From Gracilaria domingensis (Eukaryota > Rhodophyta > Florideophyceae > Gracilariales > Gracilariaceae): DNA of 64,000 bases. Every line of letters begins with the position of its first letter. The first letter of the stretch is position 1. A program made the translations under genes and the position numbers. Positions 41,473 to 51,389 of the stretch are shown here, in pieces. The DNA lies in assembly GCA_022539475.1 (NCBI GenBank), contig VCMS01000001.1, positions 496,001 to 560,000 on the forward strand, given 5' to 3'. A model generated the notes under the pieces. The model was not told where the DNA came from. It saw nothing but the letters and a program-made list of their open reading frames with translations, and did no database searches.

Positions 41473-42288
41473 TCAACGGCGCAGCAGCACGGCCACCGGC
41501 GCGTCGGACACCTTGAGCGCGCGTTTCAAGGCGCGCACGCTCAGCCGCTGTTCGTTGAGCGCCGCGCCGCCGCACAGCACGCGCAGCTGCACGGCGGCGT
41601 CGTCCGAAAGCACCGCCCGCGCCGCGCCGTTCGGCGGCGCGGCCAGCCGCGCCACGTCTGCCCGCCGGCGCCTCGCCACGCACAGCGCGCCCGCGCCGCC
41701 GCAGCGCCGCAGCTGCTCGAGCGTGATCGGCACGCTGTCGCGCTGCAGCGTCAGCGTCGCCAGCGCGCCGCCGCGGCACCCCTGGTCGGATAGCCAGCGT
41801 AGCGCCGCCCGTTTCAGCGTCGCGCTCAAACGTGCCTCCAGCTGCTGGATTACCGTTTCGGCGTACGGCGACAACGCGGCCGCGGGAGCGCGTGATGCGT
41901 CGCGCTGCGCGCCGCCGCGTCGCGCGGACCATTTTGCATTTGCGTTGTTTTCCGGCGCCGATTTCCGCACAGCTTGTTGTACGTTGTGCGCCTGCTTCAA
42001 GCCGTCCCGCCTTTGCGTTCCCTTCGCCGCCTCCAACGTACCGCGCGCGCCGCGCGCGGGAGAGCTGCGTCCACGGCTCTCCATCGTCAGGCGTTGCGTC
42101 ACGTTGCGCTGCTCCGCGCCTTGTCTTCGAAACAGCGAATGGCTCAAATCCCTCGCCAGTCGGTCGCGTATTCGTTTATCAAACGCCCATTTTTGCGTGC
42201 TGTCCACCAGTTGTACCACCTGCGTCATCGCCAGCGGCAGCACCAGCGGCAGCAACAACACCATCACAATCGCCACAAAGTAGATCAT
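41473..42288 (-). CDS. Membrane-anchored protein, unknown
   Basis: 271 residues from ATG 42288, which opens a single hydrophobic helix (MIYFVAIVMVLLLPLVLPLAM) that could be a signal-anchor. The open frame continues upstream but without hydrophobic or conserved content. It continues with a helical segment (KRIRDRLARDLSHSLFRR), a basic linker and an Ala/Arg-rich C-terminal ~110 residues (VIQQLEARLSATLKRAALRWL; DAAVQLRVLCGGAALN; RALKRALKVSDAPVAVLLRR) that look folded. GC-rich codon use matches neighbours. I recognise no family. Confidence 0.55.
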   Translation of the reverse strand: MIYFVAIVMVLLLPLVLPLAMTQVVQLVDSTQKWAFDKRIRDRLARDLSHSLFRRQGAEQRNVTQRLTMESRGRSSPARGARGTLEAAKGTQRRDGLKQAHNVQQAVRKSAPENNANAKWSARRGGAQRDASRAPAAALSPYAETVIQQLEARLSATLKRAALRWLSDQGCRGGALATLTLQRDSVPITLEQLRRCGGAGALCVARRRRADVARLAAPPNGAARAVLSDDAAVQLRVLCGGAALNEQRLSVRALKRALKVSDAPVAVLLRR

Positions 42289-43380
42289 TCCCGATCGAAG
42301 TATGGCAGTTCGTCGTGATGATGTACTCGACCTTCCTGTCAACGAGCTTCGCTTCTGGGAGAGCACCGATTCCGCGCAGTGAGAGCGCGCGCTTTCGGCT
42401 GTAGAGCGTGCGGGGCACAGCAGCGCGGATGTGTTCCGGCTTAGAATCAGCAGAGGCGCAATTGCGCGCGGAAGCGACGCGCTCTTTCTCGGATTGCCGA
42501 AATGAAGCTTCATTGCTTAATTCCACTTGTCACCAATCGCTTCATACACCTCGCATGGTTGGTGAGAACGGCTGCCCCGCTGTGTGTGGAGAGTGGCGCT
42601 TGGCGGGTTGCGGATCAGCGTTGATGCAGCAGTGATTCGGAGACGCGTAGTTTGCCACACTCTAGCACGGGCATCGCATACTCCAACAACCGCTTCGCGT
42701 TGCTCTAGCACCACTGTCTGCAACGCGACCGTCACAGTTCGCTTTCGCTGTCATGTCTAATTTGAACGAGTCGCCTCGTCGACGTGGCCATGGATGGCCA
42801 TGGCACATTCACATGCTGTTTCCTACACAATGACACAATCACATTGTGTAGCAGTTTTTTTCTCGCAACACGTAGCGTTACCCCTGTAATTGATATTTTG
42901 AGTTAGAAATCTTGTCCACGTTTGGGCTGCAGACGCCAGCGTTGATTGAGGACGGAGATGGTTGTGACTGATGCCATCGCGAACGACCTGCGCGGTGCGC
43001 AAAACTACGTTGCGAGTGCGCGTGAGGACAGTTATAAGATAAGACTTTTAAGTTCGGTTTCGCTCTACGTCGACCGGAAAAACCACCAGCAGGGTCCGAA
43101 GTCCGAAGAAGCAACACGGGCGACGGCGCCAATTTCAATGAACGTCAACTTCGAAAGCTAGTACATTTCTTTACACAAAACCATGAGCTCGAATTGGAAA
43201 TTATAGTTCACGGTCACAAAACACTGGGGGCATATCAACATTTCAAACGAGAACACTTGCTCGGTGCAGATGCTTCTTTTTACCCGGTCAACCTGCAAAC
43301 AAGGCTCACAAGGCTCACAACCGTTGCGCACATATCTACACGCAGCCAGTAGACGCATCCAGCTCTGCCACACATCCGCT
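42289..43380. other. Intergenic, one hairpin
   Basis: No ATG-initiated frame of substance. Contains the 42823-42851 inverted repeat. Confidence 0.45.
42823..42851. repeat. Inverted repeat, 10-bp arms, 9-nt loop
   Basis: CTACACAATG and CATTGTGTAG flank ACACAATCA. Confidence 0.75.
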
Positions 43381-44139
43381 TTAGACCCCGCGCGCATCGC
43401 CAACGGAAAAGTCGCGAGAATCGCTCGGGTTCGCCGCTTCGAACGTCACGTCGCTGTTGACATCCGGACCAGATCGCGTCGTGTCTCCGCCGCTGGTCTG
43501 GCCTGGCGTGCGCCCCGGCGTCGAAGCCGGAGCAGGAGCCCTTCCAGGCGCGGGAGCGGGCGCAGGTGCGGCAGCCCTTGGCGGAGCGACCGAAGCGGAG
43601 CCACCCTCATTTCCAAAGTTGTAGTTTCGTCCAAACAGTTGCGTGGCCCACCAACGTCCGCTTCTGTCGAAGGCGATACCCACTCCGCAGTGAGTGTGTG
43701 CGCTCGACATCATGTTGCGGAAATGCGGAGGACTGTAAACCCATTGTTGATGCGCGTCCCACGCCGCGTCGCTGGAACGAGGCGTCGCCATGGCAATGTT
43801 CTCGGCAGACACTGGCAGCCAGTGCGGGCCGACGTACCCGCCGAGTCCGCGCAGATTCTGATGACGGAAGATGCGTGTGGAGGCCATCCAGTTGGAGTGA
43901 CGCGCTCCGATGCGGGTGAGAAGTCCACTAAAGTAGAGCGCTCGCAGTCCGCGCGAAGTACGCATTTGGTTGGCGTATCGGCAAGCCCTCTGACTGTAGG
44001 AGAGCACCCATTGCTGGCGAGCGCTCACATTCAAATCCATGATGTGGCTCACGTTCATTCCGGGATCTGCGTCCACGACGTCTCCATGCAGAAGAGCGAC
44101 GAGGAACGAGACCGCAATCACGATGCTGTAGGATTTCAT
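43381..44139 (-). CDS. Secreted CAP/SCP (PR-1-like) protein
   Basis: 252 residues. Signal peptide MKSYSIVIAVSFLVALLHG (about 1-24). The CAP domain (about 40-175) shows ARHSNWMA, the metal/active-site His in FRHQNL, SAENIAM, AAWDAHQQWVYSPPHFRNMMS, HCGVGIAFD and WWATQLFG. CAP proteins are extracellular, often sterol- or lipid-binding or defence-associated. The C-terminal ~75 residues are an Ala/Pro/Gly linker (APAPAPAPGRAPAPA) and a Ser/Asp-rich tail, like a wall-spanning spacer. Strong family call. Confidence 0.92.
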   Translation of the reverse strand: MKSYSIVIAVSFLVALLHGDVVDADPGMNVSHIMDLNVSARQQWVLSYSQRACRYANQMRTSRGLRALYFSGLLTRIGARHSNWMASTRIFRHQNLRGLGGYVGPHWLPVSAENIAMATPRSSDAAWDAHQQWVYSPPHFRNMMSSAHTHCGVGIAFDRSGRWWATQLFGRNYNFGNEGGSASVAPPRAAAPAPAPAPGRAPAPASTPGRTPGQTSGGDTTRSGPDVNSDVTFEAANPSDSRDFSVGDARGV

Positions 44140-46189
44140 GTTGTGGTGGTGAAGTAACGTGTTTGGGGGTTGGAGAGAGAGAGAGCGTGAGTGTGGCTGT
44201 GGCTTCCTTTTGCTACGGTTGCAAACCGGATGGCTGCGAACCGGAGCAACCTGAGCAAGGACAAGCAGTGGTTGAGAGAGCTATGTCTCAGTCGCTTGTC
44301 GAATGATGAGCGATGCAAAATCGGTGCTGACGTCGACTTGCTCACGCCCTCAACTACACATTTCGCTTCAACGTTTACTCATGTAGCTTGGAACACGTAT
44401 CGCCCACTGCGGCGAAGCAGTTGAGAGCGGGATGAGACGTTCTGACCAGCGCTTTTTCAGTTGGCGGGCTGGGCCGCGCCATGCTGTGAAGTCCCTTTTG
44501 GAGCTAGGGGATTCGGGACGTGAATTGACGTATCGCAACCGCATGGTGGCATGGGGCGTACAATAATGTGTACTTCGCAATCAATGTTCGCTCACAAGGA
44601 CAGTGTGAGGCCAGAGCTGAGCGGTGATGAAGGCTGGGGTTCGTCAAAGGCGCATTGGATGCGGTTGAGTTTCGGACGCGAGCGTGTGGAGCGGGGCAGT
44701 TGCGGCGGCCTATTTCGTAATGGCGGCACAACACAATTCTCAAGCGAGCAGCTCGAATTAGACGGACTGAGGCAGGAAGCTGCCGGGCGGCGTGACGATG
44801 GTGGCGAGCATCGGGCCGGAAAAGCGCACGAGCGGGTACCGTTGGTGTACGTGTGCGAGCGACTCGACAGCAGCATCGAGAGAAAGCGCGACGGGGCTTT
44901 TTGGGCGAGAAGCACACGGTGCGTCTAAACTTAGAACGGGGGGCTTTGATGTGGCGGCTGTCGACAAGTTGGTGGCGGCTCTGCGCCGCGAAACAGGGGC
45001 GCGTGGCTCTCGCGATGCAGATATGCGCCTTCCTCTACGGGGCGGGTGGGCCTTGGTGGTTATAGGGTTCTCTCACTCCTTCGCCAAAGGAGAACGCTCG
45101 CAAGCGCTGACGGTTTTCGTCAGAAACTTTCGCGCCGCGCGCAGATGACGAGAGCAAACAGCGGCGTGAGCAGAAGAAACGTGTATACCCTTGGTAGAAT
45201 AAATTTTTGGATTTTGGCTTTTTGAGTGACGGCAGCAAGCTTAGGCGGTGGGACAGACCAAAGTGCAGCTGGCGGGTGTGGCAAGTGTTTGACAGTGTTG
45301 TTGAAAATGACATTTTGCGTGTATGTTAGGGCTTTCTGCGCTGAGGTGAGCGTTGTAAGACACTGACTGGTCACAAGAGTGCAGTTAAAATTGTAGTAAC
45401 ATGGAGCGGAGAAAAAGCGGAGGCCGGAAACGGTGTTTATAAACATGCTTGCATGAAGGTGGTGGACAGGCAAGTGACTTGAGCATGTTGGGCGGCGTTA
45501 CGAGTGATAGGCTTGTTTCTCTCAATCAAGTTCTCTGGTAGGAAACGGCGACCGCGGCGGCGATTGGTGGAAGAGGTGTGCTTTTTTCAGTATAATGGTA
45601 GCGTTACGATAAGATGATGGTGCAGAAACTGTGCATGTGTACGATATGGTTGCGTGCGCAGATTGGGAAGACACACATCTCAAGCTGACAATCTCAAGCT
45701 CCGAATCTCAATCTGATTGTCGAGAGCGCTGCCCCACGAACAAGTGCGCGACGACTTTAATATTAACCAGCGATGGACGCGCTGGCGGCGTCTCTGAAGA
45801 CGCGGTATACACTCTTACCTGGAGACAAGTCGTTGGCAGCCCAACGAAGAAAGGCAGCAAGCGCGGGCGTGACGCAACAGGCGCAACGGCATTGAAAACG
45901 CCATTTTTGTGATGGCGCCGGCGGTTACAGCCAAAGGGGGCAAAAACAATGAAAATAAAGTTTGCTCTCGTAGAGTACCAGTCCAATCGGACGAAGAAGC
46001 ACTAGCCAAATATAAGCTTACGTAGATAGAGTGCGGCAGAAGCCAAACAACAAAGCACGAACACAAGAACAGAAGAGAGATACCAAACAATAGGCGAGAA
46101 AATAAAGAAGAACAAACAAGGATAATATATGTAATGAGATATGAATAGAAATGTGTCACAACTGGACAATGAAAAGAGAGACCTGTGCT
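44140..46189. other. Unresolved region, possible fragmentary spliced gene
   Basis: 2 kb with several coding-like plus-strand pieces in different frames: an ATG at 44230 (MAANRSNLSKDKQWLREL), 44388-44567 (HAVKSLLELGDSGREL), and 44910-45148 (FDVAAVDKLVAALRRETG). I could not link them by consistent splice sites and recognise no family. After 45150 nothing convincing is seen. Confidence 0.3.
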
Positions 46190-46690
46190 CTAATAGATAG
46201 TATTGTTCTTCTTCCTAAGGGTCGCACGATGGCGACGGCTTCTGTAGTGCACACGCAGATCGTGAGCTTCGGAGAACTTGATGTCACAAACCTCGCAGTG
46301 GATGTCCTGCTCGGTGTAGTTGGCGCGACGTACGGCTCTACGATGGCGTCGGCCTGCTTGGTGATCTTCAAGCTGGCGTTGACTCTGAACCTTAATGTCG
46401 CAGACGCGGCAGCGCTTTAGGATTTGCTTACGTGGCGGGGGGTTACGACGGCGCTTCTCCTTCTGGTGGGCTACACGAAAGATGTGGCGCTCGCGTGGCC
46501 CGTCAAGAGGCTGAACAGCCGACTTCTTTATCTGAGGAACGGGATCGGGGACTTCTTCTATACGCTCGTCCGGATCGACCACGGACGAATACTCGCTGGA
46601 TGAAACGATAGACCTTGGCACTTGATGTGAAACAAACGAAACGTTAGTAGTCACACAAAATGCCAAAAGAGTAGCTGTAGACAACTTACT
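46190..46690 (-). CDS. U1-type C2H2 zinc-finger protein
   Basis: 143 residues. Coding is 46620-46190 plus a single A at 46690: the 69-bp intron splits the initiator codon, A|TG, giving MPRSIVSSSEYSS. Without splicing the frame has no ATG. Two tandem U1/matrin-type fingers (CRVCDIKVQSQRQLEDHQAG then RRH; CEVCDIKFSEAHDLRVHYRS then RRH) are each C-x2-C-x12-H-x5-H, about residues 72-97 and 111-136. Such fingers bind double-stranded RNA or RNA-protein partners in nuclear processing. The N-terminal part is acidic (DPDERIEEVPDPVP), the middle basic (KEKRRRNPPPRKQ). Specific orthology is unclear. Confidence 0.8.
   Translation of the reverse strand, partial: SKLSTATLLAFCVTTNVSFVSHQVPRSIVSSSEYSSVVDPDERIEEVPDPVPQIKKSAVQPLDGPRERHIFRVAHQKEKRRRNPPPRKQILKRCRVCDIKVQSQRQLEDHQAGRRHRRAVRRANYTEQDIHCEVCDIKFSEAHDLRVHYRSRRHRATLRKKNNTIY
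46621..46689 (-). other. Intron splitting the start codon
   Basis: GTAAGT donor, perfect TACTAAC branch site (46643-46649 on the minus strand) and TCAAG acceptor. The exon upstream ends in A and the exon downstream begins TG. Confidence 0.8.
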
Positions 46691-47318
46691 CTTGAACGAT
46701 TGCCTCAGGGCCGTAGGTTAAGGACAACCTTACGCTGTATCACACAATGCGTCTAGCAACAACAGGTGCAAAGCAACACTATGTGAGGAACAGAATCGCA
46801 ACGCGAAAGAACCAGCAAAACCAGGGACCAAGGCCGAAACGGGAAGCAATAGAACGGATGCAGGCAGCAGAAGGCCGCCAAACAGCAAGAAACGGGGAAA
46901 AAAACGAAGATGACAACAACAACGGTAGTTCAGGCAAGACAGAATGGCAGATAGACCAACAACAGCGAAATAAACCAACGAAGGGAACAAAAGAGACAAG
47001 AAAGGCCAAACAAAGCGGATAATGAAAGGCAGAGTCACGCCTGCACAAGGCTAACCCAATGGAAGGGTGGTGCAGACGCTTTGCCTACTCCCACAGGACG
47101 AGCCCAGACAGAGGGTCAGTGTGAGTGGCAGTGAGCGAGGGAGGGCGGTGAGACCAGGCCGCCAAGGGGAGAAGTAGAGAGAGAAGTAGGGGATGAGGAA
47201 AGGTTGAGGACGACAAAGGGAAAAGGAGAGAGGTTGGAAGGTTGTGGTGGGGAAGGGGGGAAGGTCGTCGAAGGGAAGTGGTCTGGCCGGAGTTGAGTCG
47301 GAGGCGACTGCTCCGGCC
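46691..47318 (-). other. Probable long pyrimidine-rich 5' leader of the zinc-finger gene
   Basis: CT-rich on the minus strand, lying between a CATAAAAG element (47319-47326) and the first splice donor. The complementary plus-strand frame (46747-47022) is a low-complexity Lys/Gln/Asn artefact. Confidence 0.4.
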
Positions 47319-47326
47319 CTTTTATG
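47319..47326 (-). promoter_or_regulatory. TATA-like CATAAAAG
   Basis: Minus-strand element immediately next to the 47328-47371 hairpin, and the likely start region of the zinc-finger transcript. Confidence 0.4.
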
Positions 47327-47327
47327 C

Positions 47328-47371
47328 ACAACCGCACCGTCGATCCCAGGCGGGAATCGACGGTACGGTTG
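47328..47371. repeat. Inverted repeat, ~19-bp arms
   Basis: CAACCGCACCGTCGATCCC pairs with CAACCGTACCGTCGATTCCC (read from the other strand) with one mismatch and one bulge; loop AGGC. Confidence 0.85.
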
Positions 47372-47391
47372 GCTTGGCCAATGGATGCGTT

Positions 47392-47434
47392 GTATCTACC
47401 GTACTAGCCTATGAGAGGCGTAGGTGGTAGATAC
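47392..47434. repeat. Inverted repeat, 9-bp outer arms
   Basis: GTATCTACC at 47392-47400 and GGTAGATAC at 47426-47434, with partial inner pairing (AGCCT/AGGC). Confidence 0.7.
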
Positions 47435-47879
47435 TTTAAGCGCATATGCCGCCACAGGGGGCGCCTACGCAACGCAGTACAAAGCGTGGAATGCACGTGT
47501 ATTTGCGCAAGCGCAGGCGCCTCCTGTGGGTGACCACGAATTTGGCAATTGACAGCCGATGAGGTCGGGTGGTCAGCGTTGGAGCGCTCTCTGCCACTTA
47601 AGTAGACAATCTCATGTCGCCCTGCTTGTAGTGCGGCGCCTCCTGGCCACACGCAAGGTAGATTCTGCGTAGAAAACTAACTAAACCTAAGATAGGATTA
47701 ACTATAATAAAGCATTTTTAAACTATATTCTGTATTACCGCTGCGTTGGGCACAACGCAGGAGTGTAGACACGCACACCTGTCCGTGTACCGTTTGACGG
47801 GCCACAGGCATGTTGCAGAAAGGTGCACACGACAGGTGAGAAAACCCTATGCGCCGCCAATGCAGCCGACAGCCGCGGT

Positions 47880-48086
47880 ATGAGAAAGAGAAAACGCGCG
47901 TTGCGGATGCAGTTGCTGCGTGCTACCCGCTCTGTAAATGGCGGCGAACAAGCACACAGGCGCACAGATAGTTTGCACACGCAGCAAGCGCGCGTGAGCC
48001 AATCACAACGAGAGCGCCGCGGCGCGCGGAAGAGGAAGGGCGTGCGTTTTGCTGCTGAGGTCAAGTGCCAGGACATGACTAAGTAA
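47880..48086 (+). CDS. Small basic protein with VRFAAEV motif
   Basis: 68 residues from ATG 47880. Very basic (MRKRKRALRMQLLRATR). It ends with RKRKGVRFAAEVKCQDMTK. The heptamer VRFAAEV recurs at the C-terminus of the next plus-strand gene (48867-49574), which is the main reason to believe this is coding or the last exon of a related gene. K/R-x-V-R-F fits the PP1-docking RVxF consensus. A TATAATAAA stretch at 47703 could act as promoter. No known family. Confidence 0.4.
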   Translation: MRKRKRALRMQLLRATRSVNGGEQAHRRTDSLHTQQARVSQSQRERRGARKRKGVRFAAEVKCQDMTK

Positions 48087-48866
48087 CAAGTGCACTCCGA
48101 TACATGACGAGTGCGCTATCCGCGTAACATTACTTTTGGCAGCGCGCAGCAGCGGCAGTTGCACGGCGGCGATGTGACGGACGTGCACACCACGAGCGCT
48201 TTCGACAAGCGCAATTGGACAGTTGGCGCTGCGCGGCGGGGGAAGGAGGAGGAGGGGGGCGGCGGCGTGTCATGTACCAAGCAGTCTCAAGAGAGCGCGC
48301 TGGCGGTGCACATGGCTGACGGAGCTGACTCTGGACAAGCGCGCGCGCGAACAGAGGCCAAAAAAGCAGCACTTCCGCAGGAAGAAGGTACTCGAGCGCG
48401 AGCGCGCGCTACTGCGCTTCCACCGCGTCACGGCGCGGCGTGACAGACGCGGCGCGGCGTGCACGCGCGCGCGCGCGCGCGCCAGCGCGCCACCATCATG
48501 TGCGCGCGCCACAAGCGCCGCCGCGCGCGCTCATAACCGCGCGCGCGCGCAGCACATACAAGCGGCGGGGCGGGAGCGCGGCGTGCCGTGGTGTCCGCCC
48601 GCTTGTGCCGCTCGTGTACGCGCGCGCGCGCGCCCGTCGTGATCGCTCGCCGCCCGCCGCTCGCGCCCGCGCGCCCGCGCGCTCTACTTGTTTGGGCGCC
48701 GCGCCCGCCGCGCGCCACCCCGCTGTGCTGGCGGCTGCTGCGGCCGCGACCGTACGCAACTGCGCTCTGGCCGCGCGCGCGCGCCGGCTGCGCTCAAAAC
48801 CGGCGGTGTTGGCTCGCGGCCGTGCATGCGGCGCGACTGCGGCGGCGCCGGCAGCTGCGTGCCATC
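48087..48866. other. GC-rich promoter region
   Basis: Increasingly CpG-dense (alternating GC runs near 48460-48490 and 48540-48550). No gene apart from composition-driven frames. Confidence 0.45.
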
Positions 48867-49574
48867 ATGGTGCACTCGTTGCTGCTGCACCATCTCAACG
48901 CGCTGTTCACCAGCACGGTGGAGAGCATCGCGCACGCCGTGGACAGGCTCGACCCCCACCCCCACCGCCCCCACCGCCCCCACCGCCACCAACAACAGCA
49001 CCACTACCACCACCACCACCACCACCACCAAGCCGCGAAGGGAGCGCGCGCCCCCCGCCGGCGGAGGAGCGGGCGCGCGCACGCGTTTGCGTGCGGCGCG
49101 CGCTCGAACAGCCCGCCAAGCCCCACGTGCGTGACCAAGACGCACAGCTGGCCGGGCGGCGGCGGCGCGAGCGCGAGCTCGAGCGCGCCGCCGCGCGCGG
49201 CGTGCGGGGCGGGCGCGTCGCCGAGTCGCAGCGCGCGGCGCGCGCGCTCGCGGCCGGCGCGACCCGGCGCGGGCGGCGGCGGCGGCGGCGGCGGCACGCC
49301 GAGCTGCAGCGCGCGCGCGCAGACGCCGTACCGCGTGGGAGGCGGCAAGCCGAGGGCAGCGGCGGCGGCGGCGGCCTCGGGGACGGCGGGGAACGCGGGG
49401 AACGCAGGGAACTCAGGGAAGGCAGAGGAGGCGGCGGCAGCGAGCGGCGGGGCGCACGTGGTGCGCGGCGCCACGGTGAAGCGGCGGCTGTCGTTCCGCT
49501 CGCGCCACGGCGGCGCGCTGGAGCGGCCGACGCGGCGCGTGCGCTTCGCGGCGGAGGTGCAGCTGGTGGCGTAG
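48867..49574 (+). CDS. Low-complexity protein ending in RVRFAAEV
   Basis: 235 residues from ATG 48867, the first Met followed by a non-biased segment (MVHSLLLHHLNALFTSTVESIAHAVDRL), likely an amphipathic helix. A His/Pro/Gln-rich tract with seven consecutive His, Gly- and Ala-rich tracts and an Asn/Gly repeat follow. The C-terminus (KRRLSFRSRHGG, TRRVRFAAEVQLVA) contains two RVxF-like sites, RLSF and RVRF, the PP1-docking pattern. No enzyme domain. It converges on the MYB gene with 128 bp between stop codons. Protein phosphatase-1 binding is inference only. Confidence 0.55.
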   Translation: MVHSLLLHHLNALFTSTVESIAHAVDRLDPHPHRPHRPHRHQQQHHYHHHHHHHQAAKGARAPRRRRSGRAHAFACGARSNSPPSPTCVTKTHSWPGGGGASASSSAPPRAACGAGASPSRSARRARSRPARPGAGGGGGGGGTPSCSARAQTPYRVGGGKPRAAAAAAASGTAGNAGNAGNSGKAEEAAAASGGAHVVRGATVKRRLSFRSRHGGALERPTRRVRFAAEVQLVA

Positions 49575-49618
49575 GCGACAGCGCGCACACGTAGGCGACA
49601 GCGCGCACACGTAGGCGA
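49571..49618. repeat. 20-bp tandem repeat, 2.4 copies
   Basis: GTAGGCGACAGCGCGCACAC occurs twice exactly, then a partial copy, overlapping the stop codon of the preceding gene. Confidence 0.85.
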
Positions 49619-49702
49619 GTAGCGCGCGTGTGCGGCGTGTAAGAGCGGCTGTGGGTGTACCGGAAAACGAGCTATCTGGCTGCGCAGATATGTTTACATG
49701 TG

Positions 49703-50557
49703 CTATGTACAGCGCGACAGCGGCGGCGGCTTGCGCGCCTTGGCCTCGCGCGCGGCGCGGCGCACAATGCTCTTGTAGCGGTTCTTGACGCTGTTGTCCG
49801 TGCGCCCGCACAGCCGCACCGAGATGAGCGCCCACTTGTTGCCCAGCTGCCCGTGCGCCTCCATCAGCACGCGGTCCTCCTCGGGCCGCCACGCGCGCTT
49901 CTCCAGCGACGGCTGCAGGTGGTTCATCCAGCGCAGCCGCACCTGCCGCCCGTTGCGCCCCGGGAAGTGCCGCGCCAGCGTGTTCCACCGCGTGGGCCCG
50001 TGCTGCGCCACCACGCGCACCAGCAGCTCGTCCTCCCACTCCTTCCACCGCCGCCGCGGCGCGCCCGCGCCGCCGCCGCCGCCCCCCCCGCCGCTCGTCG
50101 ACGCCGACCCCTGCGACGTCGACACGCTGCGCGCCGCCGCGCCGCCGCGCGCGCCGCTGGGCACGCTGCCCGTCGCCTTGCGGATCGCCTTCTTGGTGAG
50201 CGCGCCGTGCGCGCCGTGCGCGCCGTGCGCGCCGTGCGCGCCGTGCGCGCCGCGCGCGCCGCGCGCGCCGTGCGCGCCGAGCGCGCGCGCGCCGCGGCGG
50301 TGCGCGCCCGCGCGCTGCTGGCGGCTGCACTCGCGGTCAATGTCGTCCAGCGCCTGCTGCTCGGTGAGCGGCGCGATGCACAGCGACGGCGAGCGCGCGG
50401 CCAGCTGCCGCAGCTGCGACTTGGCGCCGTCGTCCAGCTCGGTGGAGCGCGACAGCAGGAAGTGGATGGGGATGCGCCCGCTCTCGGCGTCGATGGCGTG
50501 GCAGCGCTCGGCCGCCGTCACCACGTTGGCGGCGTTGAGCAGCATGGACACGCTCAT
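49703..50557 (-). CDS. R2R3-type MYB transcription factor
   Basis: 284 residues, intronless. Two C-terminal MYB repeats: R2 about 168-223 (RWKEWEDELLVRVVAQHG, TRWNTLARHF, QVRLRWMNHL, three Trp intact) and R3 about 224-268 (RPEEDRVLMEAHGQLGNKW, GRTDNSVKNRYKSIVRR). The third R3 aromatic is Tyr in an NRYKSIVRR context, closer to animal/protist MYB than to plant NHWNS. The N-terminal half holds a helical segment (LTEQQALDDIDRECSRQQ) and an Ala/His/Gly repeat encoded by a 9-bp tandem. DNA-binding nuclear regulator; targets unknown. Confidence 0.9.
   Translation of the reverse strand: MSVSMLLNAANVVTAAERCHAIDAESGRIPIHFLLSRSTELDDGAKSQLRQLAARSPSLCIAPLTEQQALDDIDRECSRQQRAGAHRRGARALGAHGARGARGAHGAHGAHGAHGAHGALTKKAIRKATGSVPSGARGGAAARSVSTSQGSASTSGGGGGGGGAGAPRRRWKEWEDELLVRVVAQHGPTRWNTLARHFPGRNGRQVRLRWMNHLQPSLEKRAWRPEEDRVLMEAHGQLGNKWALISVRLCGRTDNSVKNRYKSIVRRAAREAKARKPPPLSRCT
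50201..50280. repeat. 9-bp tandem GCGCCGTGC inside the MYB gene
   Basis: About eight units, encoding repeated Gly-Ala-His/Arg on the minus strand. In frame, so length change would preserve the protein. Confidence 0.8.
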
Positions 50558-50830
50558 GACGGACAGCCGCGACTGCTGCCGCGCGCGCGGCGCCGGGGCG
50601 GCGCGCGCGCCAGATACCGCGCCGCGCCGCGCTTAAACGCGCGCGCCGCGCGCGCAGGCAGACATACGCGACGCGCATGGTGGCGTGTCGCGCGCGCCGC
50701 GCCGCCGCCTGCGCGCTTTCCGCCACATCCGCCTCCGCGCCGCGCCCGCCCAATGGCGCGCCGCGCGCGCGTCGCCGTGTGCACGTGGCGCGCGCGCGCG
50801 CGCCGTGGCGCGTGCTCCCGCGCGCTGCTC

Positions 50831-50906
<76 letters not shown>
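50831..50906. repeat. (GCC)n microsatellite, ~25 units
   Basis: Uninterrupted CCG/GCC trinucleotide run in the upstream region of the MYB gene. Confidence 0.95.
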
Positions 50907-51389
50907 GCCCCGCGCTGCGCCGCCGCCGGCGGCGCTCTCAGCCAGCGCGGGCGGCGCGAAACCCTTTTCGAGCGCGCGGCGCCCAACGCCTGCTTCCGCG
51001 CGCAGATTGCATCTCGCCCTTCACCGCGCGCCGGCGCCGTGGCCGCCGCCGCCGCCTGGCTTAGCGCGCGCCGCCGTCATGCGCCGCAGCGCCGCCGCGC
51101 GCTGTCGATCCGCGCGCGCGCCATGTCATCGCCCCGTCACGCGCCCCGCTTCCGCTTGCGCAATGCGCCGCGCGCGCGCGCCGCGCGTGCGCGCCCACTG
51201 CTCCGCCCCGCGCCGCCCCCCCCTCCTCCCGACTTGCGCCACCCGCGATCCGCGCCACATTCTTTTTCGCCGCTGCGCCCGCCGCGCGCGCCGCTCGCGC
51301 ACCCCGCGCTGCGCTTCCATTACGAAACTACCTTGGAGCAGCTGGTATTCCCGAATCGCTTGAGCGCGCGCGCACTGCAGCTTCGCCTC

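Noticed and set aside
46747-47022. Plus-strand Lys/Gln/Asn-rich frame
   Set aside because: It is the complement of a pyrimidine-rich leader and low complexity; the minus-strand interpretation with a spliced zinc-finger gene explains the region better.
48440-50330. Very long Arg/Ala frames on both strands around the MYB and VRFAAEV genes
   Set aside because: They are shadow frames of GC-rich coding sequence, with no conserved features.
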